NCBI GenBank assembly: GCA_016584305.1
Contig: JACEEZ010006496.1
Span: 12,501 to 76,500, forward strand
Direction: 5' to 3'
From: Chionoecetes opilio
Lineage: Eukaryota > Arthropoda > Malacostraca > Decapoda > Majidae
DNA length: 64,000 nt
The position numbers were made by a program, and so were the translations under genes. The notes under the pieces are model-generated. The model made no database searches, was not told where the DNA came from, and saw only the letters and a list, made by a program, of their open reading frames with translations. This document shows, one piece after another, positions 54,776 through 64,000 of the stretch. Every line of letters begins with the position of its first letter. The stretch's first letter is position 1.

Positions 54776-57700
54776 CCATGGGCTTAGACCTGTTCAGAAA
54801 ACAATTTTTTCCTATTTTTATACCCCCCTGCAAGGTTTCCCATGCTTTTTGACCTGGAAAAGCCGAAAATCACAACCATTTTGAGCTAAAATGTCAGGAA
54901 CCCTTGCCTCATTGGACCTCAAGATATTAAGCCCGCGACAGTAGAAAAGCGCCTAATTTTGCCTTCCACCAGACTTTTTTTCACCCGAGACTTTTGTTAC
55001 AATTGGGATAGAACAACAAATTGGGTATATGGGTAATTGGGTATTGGGTATTTTTAATATTATTTCTGAAAAAACAATCCAAGTAAACATTCAAGAAAAA
55101 AAGACACATCATATCCAGAAAAAAAGCAAAATTTTCTGAAAATTTCATATAAATTTCATAAATATTACAATCTTGACATCAAAAAATGTGTGACAAAGAC
55201 TCTAAAAACTATTTTCAAGTGGCAGAAAACTCTATTGTCTATGTCAGAAGGACACTTCACAGTAATTTTTTCAGAGTTTGCTTCTTGAAGCTATCAAATC
55301 GCTCACGGTTGTATTCCACAGTTTGAAGAAGGTACTGTTTTTGCTGAGAATCTGTGGTAATGATGTTTGCGAAATCAGTCATCATCTTGACTCCCCGCTC
55401 AGCAATGTCATTCACTACTTTTACATTGCTGACATATTCCAGGGCCTTGCTGTAGTCATCACTCCTTGGCCATGTCGCCACAGGCTGCAGAAGCCAGTCA
55501 TACTCAATGCCAAGGGTGTCAAGCAGAAGATGACTCTCTGGACCAACTAGATCAGCCAGAGTCGTCTTGGCTGTAACCTGAGGGAACATAGGTTTCCCTC
55601 GTCTGAAGCTATCTGGCTTCTCAGTGGCGTGCAGCTTGGCAGCAATGTCCTGCTTCTCTTTGTCACTGAGTCTGCTACCGAAGAGAGCGAACGGCACAAC
55701 CTCCTGTGTCAGGTACCACTTGTGGTTTTCAAGTTTTTGTAGCACTGCCTGAGCAATCTCTGGATCTGTTCTCTTGAACTTCATCATGTCCTTCATGAAC
55801 TGCAGATCATTTGCAGGAGCATCTGCAGCAAGTGTAGATGACATCCACATGGGTGTATAGAACAGTCCTAGGAAGAGGTTGAGGCGTTCCAGCTTCACAA
55901 CAGTTTCTTCATCGTACTCCAGCTGCTCAGCAAACATGAACATCTTCATTGAATACAGGTTTCTGGCCATCCACCTGGCCTGATGAATGGCTCCAGGACG
56001 ACTCCAGTGGATTCCGCGGGGAGGCGTGTCTCCAAGGACGATCAGTGTAAGCTCAGCCATCTCACGGTAGTCAGCTCTAGGAGGCTTCTCCGACCTCAGG
56101 ATTTCCTGTAGTATTTCCTTGCACTCTTTCTTCTTTTTATTCAACCATTTTTGTCTGATGGACAGGGTTGTAGGGTTGTCTGTGGTAAGATCTGTCCAAA
56201 CGTCCTTGAAGTGCTTAAACCAAGGATTCTCTGGGCTCTTGACCTTGCCAAACAGATTCTCCCATACAGCACCAACCAGCACTTCTAGAATGTGGTGTCT
56301 GCAGGCCAGGTAGAACACCTTCCTGTCAAGCTGTTGCTCCAGAAGCTTGGCAGCTCCCCGATGTACTCCACTGTTGCTGGCCGTTGTGTCAAACACAAGG
56401 GCAGTGATCACTCCAGTAAGCCCCCATGCCTCCAGCAAATCCATGGATGCCTCTGCCTGAGCCGTTCCTGTTGAGCTGTCTATCACTGGTACTCCCAGTA
56501 GCTTGCCTTCAGGATATGCAGGTGGTCCTGAGACAAGCACAGCCAGAGTCTCTGACGTGGTCCCAGGATCACTTCCCAGGACATCTCTCAGCATCTTGCC
56601 ATCCCAGTGGAGAGCAGCATACTTGGGAGAGTCCTCGCTAAATGCTGCCATGTACTCCTGGCTGATGTGGTACCTTGTCAGCATCCTGTTCCGTCTCGTT
56701 GTTGAGGTTGAGATGACAAACTTGTCCAGGTCAGCTCCACCAGCCTTCAATGTAAGCGGTACTGCAGATGTCAACACACTCCATGACCCTCCTGGGAAAT
56801 GTGAGAGTCACAGTGTCTTGGTGATGTGAACATCCAGGACGAGGTTGTTGGTAATCCATGTCCTCTGCATTCCCTTCACTGTCGGTTGGGTCAGCCCAGG
56901 TAGACACATCAGCAGCAGTCCTTCGCTGTGTGGCAGCTGAAAAATTGTAGAAATTTTGTGACAAATTCATATCTTGTTCCTCTCTCTGCTGCAGTCTTGC
57001 AGCCCTCTCTGCTTGCTGCTGGGACCGTGACTCAAATATCTTGTCATGACCAGACATGTGGGCCTTTCTCTCTGTCTTCTGATCCTGGTAGAACCTGATG
57101 TCCTTGTCCTTCTTCTCCCTTGATAGCAGTCGGTTTCTCTCTATTTCCTGGATGGCATCTGAAGCTCCTATGTCGAACAGGCTATCTAATTCCAGGACAA
57201 AGGCACTCCTTTTCCCTCCAGGGTCACCTGTTCTACCTTTATTCCTTGCTAGATCTCTGTGCTTTTTGTGAAGTGTCATGAAATGCTGCGCTGCATTGTA
57301 CTTGGTCATGGTCTTGATCCTAGCCATCTGCCAGAATGGGATGATAGCCTCCACTGTTTCATTGGCGAGGTCTTGATGCTTAGGATTCCCTGTATTTTCT
57401 GGCAAACTCTGGAGATGGAGGAAGTACTGGAAGGCCTGTCTGTTGGTGGGTAACTGGGAGCCACTGATGCTGGATGATGGGTAGCCGATCAGGAAGGTTT
57501 CTGTAGCAGATCTAGTAGCAGGTCGGCGTGACGCTTGTCTCTGGACTGCAGGTGGAGGTTCTGAGATATCAACTTTGCGTCCTCGGAGCTCCTTGCTTAC
57601 TGCCATAGTGAAGTTATCTTGTGAAGTATCTCTGGATTTGTTAGCAGGTTTCAACAGATCTGCAACAAACATAACAGACCATTAGATGTCATGCTAAAAC

Positions 57701-58086
57701 CATTGTGAATTTGTGACTAGAGTGAAATAAATTATATTTAGTTTAATTTTTTTGAAAATTTGTCTGTAAATATCACATGTAATATTTCCATAAATGTTTC
57801 TATGCATTTTGATGTTTCAGTCAGCATCTAATTACTTGCTTTAACCTGCTTATGCCCATTTATTGGTGAAAAAATAGGCGAAAACAAACATCAAAATGCT
57901 CCGAAACTGGCGTTTCAGAAAACGTGTATAGAATAGAACTTCATGCTTCATGAGGCAAAGGTTCCTGACATTTTGGCTTATAATGGTTGTAATTTTCGAC
58001 TTTTCCAGGTCAAAAAAGCATTGGAAACCGTGCAGGAGTGTATAAAAATAGGAAAAAATTGTTTTCTGAACAGGTCTAACCCATGG
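54776..58086 (-). mobile_element. 3.3 kb DNA transposon with 137-bp terminal inverted repeats
   Basis: The left repeat (54776-54912) and right repeat (57950-58086) are reverse complements over 137 bp at roughly 90% identity by eye. They run from CCATGGG(C)TTAGACCTGTTC to AGGAACC(C/T)TTGCCTCAT. The space between holds one coding unit on the minus strand (57672-55257), with 345 bp to the left repeat and 278 bp to the right repeat. It has the layout of a complete autonomous DNA transposon. No clear target duplication was found; a SINE abuts the right end. Superfamily not assigned. Confidence 0.8.
55257..57672 (-). CDS. Transposase-like protein with CRHH motif, in two overlapping frames
   Basis: The first frame (57672-56731, starting ATG) gives a basic, Gln/Arg-rich region with a probable coiled coil (ERKAHMSGHDKIFESRSQQQ, RLQQREEQD). 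The second frame (open to 55257, 506 residues as read from 56777) has ALHWDGKMLRD (first Asp), LVFDTTASNSGVHRG (second Asp), then LACRHHILEVL. An Asp followed by C-x2-H is the pattern of DDE transposases of the hAT, MULE and Kolobok type, so I infer an RNase H-fold transposase. The C-terminal AERGVKMMTDFANI is also hAT-like. The frames overlap by about 45 bp near 56731-56777, which suggests one indel or a short intron. A possible acceptor (TTTGTTGCAG) lies just after the first ATG, so an upstream exon is possible. Confidence 0.65.
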
Positions 58087-58331
58087 TCTTGTCCACGCGA
58101 GCCAGACTCGCGATTGCCAGTTTCACCCTCCAGGAGCATACTTGAAGCTCATTATGACCGATCTTTGGGTAACACTGGGACCTCACATACCACAACCCCC
58201 ATCCCCTTGCTCAAGGGGGACGGTAACCTCCCGAATTTGTCATTGAAAAATCACCGGGAGCGAGCGAGGATTCGAACCACAGAAGCTAACCACAGAACTG
58301 CCAAAGCTCTATCCACTGGACCATCGTGGCG
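58087..58331 (-). mobile_element. tRNA-derived SINE (minus strand)
   Basis: Read from 58331 downward, GCCACGATGGTCCAGTGGAT carries an A box. About 45 bp on, GTGGTTCGAATCCTCGC is a perfect B box. After the tRNA-like head follows a G+C-rich body (CCCTTGAGCAAGGGGATGG). The body ends next to the right end of the 3.3 kb transposon; the exact border is unclear. The head does not fold into a proper acceptor stem, so it is not a tRNA gene. Confidence 0.7.

Positions 58332-58332
<1 letters not shown>

Positions 58333-58397
<65 letters not shown>
58333..58397. repeat. (GT)n microsatellite
   Basis: About 65 bp of GT directly at the 5' end of the SINE. Confidence 0.95.
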
Positions 58398-58398
<1 letters not shown>

Positions 58399-58904
58399 CA
58401 GAGAGAGGGCCGAGGTTACGTGGTATCCCGTCATGATCACCGTCTGATCCTCCTGATCCACTATCACCCCTCCCCTCACACAACACCTAAAACAACACCA
58501 GCCTCACTGTATGCATACAGGACCACAACACAACACTATATTACTACTCCAACCAACCCCACAACCTCAACACAACCAGAACTTATCCAACCCCACACAT
58601 CGCTATCTCCTTCTATTTCTCCTTCCATTGATCTGCAATATAACTTTTCCGCCGCCTCGTAATCGTCGTGGCTATAACTGAATATATACTGCAATGATAA
58701 AAAAAATACATAGAAGCAGTATATGTGTCAGGCTGTCAGCCATTATTAATTAGTAAAGCGAAGGCTCTCAGGTGGCTTGGGTGCAATCCGCCGACCATCG
58801 ACCCAACCCCTCATCCTGCCATGACTGGTGTTAACATTACACTATATTTAATCGTTATTTTATAGTAATTTTATTCACCTTTTAAGCATTATTAGAGTAT
58901 GTCT

Positions 58905-59500
58905 CTCTGGCTAAGGGAAGGAAAGTGATAGAGAAAAGATGGGTGAGAGGAACTTCCCCCCATCCCCCTACCACCCTGCAACCGTCCATCTATACCTCCC
59001 TCCCTCTGACCAGGGGAAGGAAACAGATAGACAAAAGTTGGGTGAGAGGAACCTTTCCCCCATCCCCCTCCCACCCTCCAACCATCCATCTACCTCCCTC
59101 CCTCTGGTCAAGGGAAGGAAACAGTTAAACAATAAGCGGATGAGAGGAACTCCCCCCCCCCCCCTCATTCCCATCTCACCCTCCGACCGTCCATCTACCT
59201 CCCTCCCTCTAGCCAAGGGAGGGAAGCAGATAGACAATAGGTGGGTGAGAGGAACCTCCCTCACCCTCCTACCCTCCGACCGTCCATCTACCACCCTCCC
59301 TCTAGCCAAGGGAAGGAAACTAATGGACAAGAGATGGGTGAGAAGAACCTCCCCTTTATCCCCCACCCTCTGTCCTTCCATCTACTTCTCTCCCTTTTAC
59401 CCAGGGAGGGATAAAAATGGACAAAAGGTAGGTCAGAGATAACTCTATCCCTCTCCTTCCCTCCCTCCGGCCAAAGGAGAGAAAGAGAGACATAGAGTTG
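58905..59500. repeat. ~97-bp tandem repeat, about six units
   Basis: Each unit has CTCTRGCCAAGGGAAGGAAA, then GGGTGAGAGGAACC, a C-rich block and CCATCTACCTCCCTCC. Units start near 58905, 59005, 59102, 59206, 59299, 59392 and 59465 (partial). Differences between units are spread evenly. The open frames on both strands are products of the repeat. Confidence 0.92.
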
Positions 59501-59542
59501 GGGGGGGGGGGGGTCCTAACTAATTTTCCCTTGCATTGCCAG

Positions 59543-59623
59543 ATGGAGGACAACGAAGACGAAGAGGACGCCAAAGAAGACGACGAGGATGAGGACGAAC
59601 AAAACGACGACGACAGGTTGAAG
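59543..59623 (+). CDS. Candidate acidic exon of an unknown gene
   Basis: An 81-bp open block between a good acceptor (TTGCATTGCCAG) and a donor (GTAATG) encodes 27 residues beginning MEDNEDEEDAKEDDEDEDEQ and ending DDDRLK. It has GA-rich codon content unlike the flanks and phase 0 at both ends. It could be an internal or first exon of a plus-strand gene whose other exons I cannot find, or chance. No family is recognised. Confidence 0.3.
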
Positions 59624-59917
59624 GTAATGATGGGTAGTAGTAGTAGTTATAGGTTGAAGGCTATCAGCTGGTTATTTATTGACGCGTGCAGATTGTTTGA
59701 TTTAGTTAGGATTTTGAGGGCCTTAACTTGCCTGCCACGTGTATTCTTTGCTTGCCTAAATAAACTTAAGTTCGGATTATTGGTGTGTATATATGTCCTG
59801 CCTTTTCCCTTGTACTGTACATATGCCCACACTCGTTCTCTATTTCTATTGTTGACGAATCGGACGTGTAAGTGCAGTGCGGTAAGTTTTTGTCACTGAG
59901 ATATCTTCTTAGTTCTG

Positions 59918-60025
59918 TTTGTGAGACGAGGATCAAGCCTTATCCATAACCCGTCCCTAACAGATATCAAGAAATATAGCTTCCCATACAGATCTATTGA
60001 ACGGTGGAATAACCTGGATAAAAGG
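59918..60025 (+). pseudogene. LINE C-terminal remnant
   Basis: The frame RRGSSLIHNPSLTDIKKYSF, then PYRSIERWNNLDK resembles the very C-terminal end of CR1-type LINE proteins (R..FF..R....WN.LP). Nothing of the RT precedes it. Confidence 0.45.
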
Positions 60026-60133
60026 AGGTGGTATATGCCAAGGATATTCTTTTCAAAGCAAAGTTGGATAATAGTAGTTTTTGAGAATGGACAGTACGAG
60101 CTTGGCTCTTTTCCTGTAAATCACAGCCAGATG

Positions 60134-60136
<3 letters not shown>

Positions 60137-60208
<72 letters not shown>

Positions 60209-60213
60209 TCACT

Positions 60214-60282
<69 letters not shown>
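60137..60282. repeat. (CA)n microsatellite 3' of HYKK copy B
   Basis: About 146 bp, interrupted by TTCACTCT. Positional counterpart of 35625-35672. Confidence 0.95.
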
Positions 60283-60286
<4 letters not shown>

Positions 60287-60334
60287 CTACGCAAGGAACT
60301 TATAGACAGTCAGTAACCTACTGTTCCAGCAAAC

Positions 60335-63300
60335 TTACTTGTTAGGACTAGAATTAGCGAGAGGTTCTTGGTAACCCTTCAAGGTGTTCCTCCACTGGCT
60401 AATGAGCTGCTCTTTAGGGGTGTCCCAGAAAGTGTCCAGCACTGCCCATCCCCTTGTTGCTGTTACCAACAGGTACTGGTTCCCAGGGTCCTGCACGTAG
60501 CTGTAGGCACCCAACACCAGGCTCTGGGCAAAGCGAGCAGCAATACACTCCTGTTGGGAGAGAAGTCTACTGGAGAAGCCACTAGTACCAAATGAGCGGC
60601 AATTTAAATTCCATGCACTTGTTTCTTTTGACATAAACTAACACAACTTCTTCTTTCTGTTTAACGTCAGTTTTTCTCATAATATTTTATGAGGTTAGAC
60701 GGTCGATGATACGCTTCCAACTACCACTATCCGTTGCCTCAACTTCTCCAGTGCCCAATGCTGCCAGATCCTCTTCAACACACTGCCTCCATGTCTTCCT
60801 TGGCCTGCCCGGTGGACGGCGACCTAGAACTTCCACTCTAACAACTCTCCCCAATGCTTTACTACCTTCTCTCCTCTTCACGTGCCCAAACCACCTTAAT
60901 CGCCTTACTCTCAGCACTGTACTCAGCACCTTCAATCCACATTTTTTTGCCACCTCTTCACTGAACACTTCATCTCTCCGTGTGATCCCAGTCATATACC
61001 TCAACATTCTCCGATCACAACCAATCAACATATCCTACAACTTCTTGCCCCCATCTTTACCTTCTTTTACTCTATCAAAAGCTTTTGATATGTCAAGGGC
61101 AAGAGAAAAAGTTTCACCGAAACCCCTAAAAGAGGATGACCAAGATTCAGTTAGGAAAGCTAGAAGATCGCCAGTAGATCGCCCTTTACGGAAACCGTAC
61201 TGACGATCAGAAAGAAGATTGTGAGCAGAGAGATGCTTAAGAATTTTCTTATTAAGTGTAGATTCAAAAGCTTTAGAAAGGCAGGAAGTCAAAGCTATAG
61301 GACGGTAGTTTGAAAGATTAGAGCGGTCACCCTTCTTAGGAACAGGTTGGATGTGAGCAAACTTCCAGCAAGAAGGAAAGGTGGAAGTAGATAGACAATG
61401 ACGGAAAAGTTTGACCAGGCAAGGTGCAAGCACAGAAGCACAGTTTTTGAGAACAATAGGAGACTCCGTCAGGACCGTAAGCCTTCCGAGGATCTAGGCC
61501 AGAAAGGGCAAAGAAAACATAATTACGAAGTATCTTAATAACAGGCATAATATAGTCAGAGGGTGGAGGAGAAGGGGGAACAAGCTCCTCATCAACCAGA
61601 GTGGAATTTCGAGCAAAGGTTTGAGCGAAGAGTTCAGCTTTAGAAATAGATGAGACAGCTGTGGAGCCATCTGGGTGAACCATAAAAGGGAAAGATGAAG
61701 AAGAAAATGGTTAGAGATGCTTTTAGCTAGATGCCAGAAGACACAAGAGGAGTTTGATCCAGAAAGATTTCAATATTTTCTATCGATGAAGATGTTTTTT
61801 TTCAGTTAAATATTTGGCATGATTACGGGCAGAAATATAAAGGGCATGAGTTTCAGATGTATGGTTACCCGTTACAGTCTGTGAGCCGCCTCTCTATCTT
61901 GGACAGCACGAGACCAAGCTAAGTTAAACCAAGCTTTAGAATTCGAGAAAGTGTGTGGAATATATGCCTCCATGCCAGAGACAATGGCTTCAGAGAATTT
62001 TATGCGCTCTGCACAAAAATATGGGTCTCTGACATGGAAGCAATAATCATTTCATGGAAAATCAGAGACTGTTATATACGTATCTGGGTATGAATCACAA
62101 GCCAGGAAAACACAAACCAGCCATGGCATCAAGAAACACAGCTCATACCTTCAGGATGTCCCACTCGTTGTCTAAGAAAGTCCTGTGTGTAAGGTAGCCA
62201 GCGAGCACATGACCTGCAACCTCATTTGGGGACATTGCTTTGACGTCCAACATCACGTACATGATGAAGATCACCAGTTCAAATAAATAGCAAGAATGCT
62301 GGTTGTGACCAAAGTCTATCAGGCCATCAATGTGGTAGGTGGAAGGGTCTCCCTCTCTACTATAAACGATAATGTTCTGTTCATTCAAGTCTCCATGAAT
62401 ATATCCTGCAAGGTAAGGCTTATTATAGTATCATCTTTTTGCTTAAAGTCAGATTTTCCCATAAACATAATATCTTATAAGGTTAGACGGTTGATGATAC
62501 GCTTCCAGCTTGGAACTGGTATCAGTCTTGTGAAATTTTTATGTGAATTGATAAATTATATCTTATTAAATTTATTCACCCATCTCATTATCTATCCTAT
62601 ATATCTATCATCCATCTGTTTGTCCTATCTTTTCTTGTTTTCTTGTCTCTTATGTGATGAAAACTCTGATGCCTCTGACCTCTCTCTAACCCAGGCAGAA
62701 GTGGCACAACTTTTTCTTGCCAGGCTAGTAACACGTCATCCACCAGCTTCCTCCGCTGCTCGTCTTTTACTGCAAACAGGAACTCGGACAACTGAGGCAC
62801 ATTTTCCATGCGCCACACATACCGCATCTGATTTAGTGCCTCATTGGTGAAGTCCTGAAAAATACATGTTGGTCTCTGTATTAGTCGTGGAAATAAGTGA
62901 TTGCCAGTCCTCATTATCACCAATAACCTTCTCTCCCTTATCATAAAGACATGATGTAGATTACGTAAATGGCAAAAATGCATGAGGTAAAAAAAAAGAC
63001 ATATCCACTTCTGCTCCACAATTAATTCAACAAAGGTTCCTAGTCAGATAGTCCACCTAAGCTTCTGACTACTGTCCAGAGACAAAATATAGTAAAAGAT
63101 GAATAAACAAATAAGCAAATGAAAATATATAGATGAACGATCTGGTTTTTTTTCACCCGCAAAGCAGTGTGGAAACATGATCCATTAATATGTATAATAA
63201 ACTCAGCATGCAATGTGCATCAACATTTTCACCCGATTGCATTTGTTTTTTATCATAGTAGATCATTATCATTTTTGATCATGTTTGTATTGTCCTGTCC

Positions 63301-64000
63301 CCCATATCTATTTATATCCCCCTTAGGTTTGGAAGTCAGATATTCCTTGGTGGCACATCTAGCTCATTCCAAGCATCACTACCTCAACTTGTTAATGTTT
63401 CTGCCAAGAAGAGTGAAACACCTGAAGCCAGACAGCACCGGTCACTCTACCTTCAGCACATTGTCCAACCTCGCCACGTGGACGCCCCCCTCGTAGAAGA
63501 GTTGTGCAGTGTAGGGCACCTGGCAGAGGATCTTGCCTGGGATGAAGGTCAGCAGCCTCACGATGTGCTCTCCGCCCACCTCCCCCACTGCACACTCATC
63601 AGGGGAAGGGGAAGGTGTTCATCATGTTAGGTTGAGAAAGAATTCACGAAAATTCACACAATTCTGCACCATTCACAAAATATGCATCAAACTAATGTTA
63701 GCTGAGGTAAAACAAAAACAAAAATATTGAGCTCTTAGTAAATTAAGGACGTAAAGTAATTCGTACTCCACATTCAAGACAAATAGACCATATCAAGAGC
63801 CTTACACAGATTGATAGGACATTCAAACCCTTGAGCAACAGGAGCCATTTACTTCTTCTGCAGTAAGTCTATGGTTGTCAAACCCCTCACGTCTTAATCT
63901 TATACAGTTAACAACCTACACGTCATTCAGGTACTGAAAGCCAACTATGACATAGATATTCAAAATAATTTTAGATTCCATTTTCCTCTCTCTCTCTCTC
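60335..64000 (-). CDS. HYKK: Hydroxylysine kinase-like, copy B, last four exons (5' part outside the window)
   Basis: Tandem paralogue of copy A with identical exon lengths and phases: 63451-63587, 62680-62854, 62149-62405 and 60335-60550 (137, 175, 257 and 216 nt). Exons 1 and 2 must lie beyond 64000; the window ends in the (TC)n that follows exon 2 in copy A. All four exons are open and the splice sites are conserved. Exons 3 and 6 each differ by one residue from copy A (VYVARL to VHVARL; FWHTPK to FWDTPK). Exons 4 and 5 differ more. The catalytic loop HGDLNEQN is kept, but LIDFGD is LIDFGH here, with N for the following I. Asp of IDF remains. Copy B may therefore be active, altered or decaying. 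Intron 5 holds two LINE fragments and intron 4 a short insertion. Confidence 0.9.
60645..61040 (-). pseudogene. LINE 3' end with C-terminal region (HYKK-B intron 5)
   Basis: A minus-strand frame of 114 codons (61031-60687) contains DRRMLRYMTGITRRDEV, RRLRWFGHVKRREG and RRPPGRPRKTWRQCVEEDL. This is the C-terminal tail of RTE-like LINEs. The 3' UTR follows (GAGAAAAACTGACGTTAAAC). The 5' side is joined directly to a fragment of a different LINE. Confidence 0.8.
61041..62085 (-). pseudogene. Internal LINE fragment, same family as 26243-28324
   Basis: The minus strand carries [67 protein letters not shown] and [12 protein letters not shown], with frame changes near 61400-61450. It extends further 5' than the copy in the DPAGT1 intron (to about 62085) and stops at the RT core, where it abuts the RTE-like 3' end. 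Confidence 0.85.
62434..62518. mobile_element. 85-bp LINE-tail insertion in HYKK-B intron 4
   Basis: The aligned intron of copy A reads GTATCAGTCTTGTG without a break. Here GTATCA occurs twice (62428-62433 and 62519-62524) around 85 bp that contain AAGGTTAGACGGTTGATGAT and ACGCTTCCAG, the 3' end motif of the LINE at 60.7 kb. This is a very short 5'-truncated LINE, or a SINE sharing its tail, with a 6-bp target duplication. Confidence 0.85.
63984..64000. repeat. (TC)n microsatellite cut by the window end
   Basis: Counterpart of 40714-40822. The 200 bp before it align with 40520-40710. Confidence 0.85.

Noticed and set aside
58257..58331. tRNA gene on the minus strand
   Set aside because: Good B box, but no proper cloverleaf ends and a SINE-like body follows.
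58904..59442. Pro-rich protein of 167 codons
   Set aside because: Frame through the ~97-bp tandem repeat; both strands are open for the same reason.

Overview
This window is eukaryotic nuclear DNA, most likely from a decapod crustacean. The pointers are spliced genes with GT-AG introns, very dense (GT)n, (GA)n and (CA)n microsatellites, TTAGG-like (arthropod telomere type) repeat clusters, and a Ty1/copia element whose gag, protease, integrase and RT pieces resemble the GalEa type known from squat lobsters and other decapods. The species is not fixed by the sequence. Most of the window is transposon-derived. Only three host genes and one partial gene copy are well supported.

Layout. (1) 1-12.9 kb has no gene. 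It holds short DNA transposons (MITEs), a 1.1 kb and a 0.9 kb long-inverted-repeat element, a large minisatellite and palindromic modules with TTAGG-like repeats. (2) 12.9-21.25 kb is a three-level nest: a 5'-truncated LINE is split by a 7.1 kb copia element (5-bp target duplication), whose gag is split by a 2.1 kb multi-hairpin foldback element. (3) 21.5-31.9 kb (+) is a complete six-exon DPAGT1/ALG7 gene, the first enzyme of dolichol-linked oligosaccharide synthesis. Its third intron holds an antisense RTE-type LINE (8-bp target duplication) that is itself interrupted by a sense LINE with a poly(A) tail. (4) 32.5-35.6 kb holds a hairpin element, a LINE remnant between direct repeats, and a MITE. 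(5) 35.7-42.0 kb (-) is a complete six-exon hydroxylysine kinase (HYKK/AGPHD1-like) gene with several elements in its introns. (6) 42.4-44.5 kb holds a tRNA-derived SINE and a two-exon mini-gene encoding little more than a THAP zinc finger. (7) 46-54.7 kb holds a hAT element with an exact 8-bp target duplication, a CR1-like LINE end and a second, 5'-truncated RTE copy. (8) 54.8-58.1 kb is a 3.3 kb DNA transposon with 137-bp terminal inverted repeats and a transposase-like protein in two frames. (9) 60.3 kb to the end (-) holds the last four exons of a second, tandem HYKK copy whose 5' exons lie beyond the window.

DPAGT1 (ER membrane, N-glycosylation), HYKK (hydroxylysine breakdown) and the THAP protein show no functional link; there are no operons. 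The two HYKK copies are valuable because their aligned introns act as natural empty sites that prove several insertions. The candidates for something undescribed are the CRHH-motif transposon at 54.8-58.1 kb and the nested foldback at 14.2-16.3 kb. All exon boundaries were read by eye from splice sites and frame, without transcript evidence.
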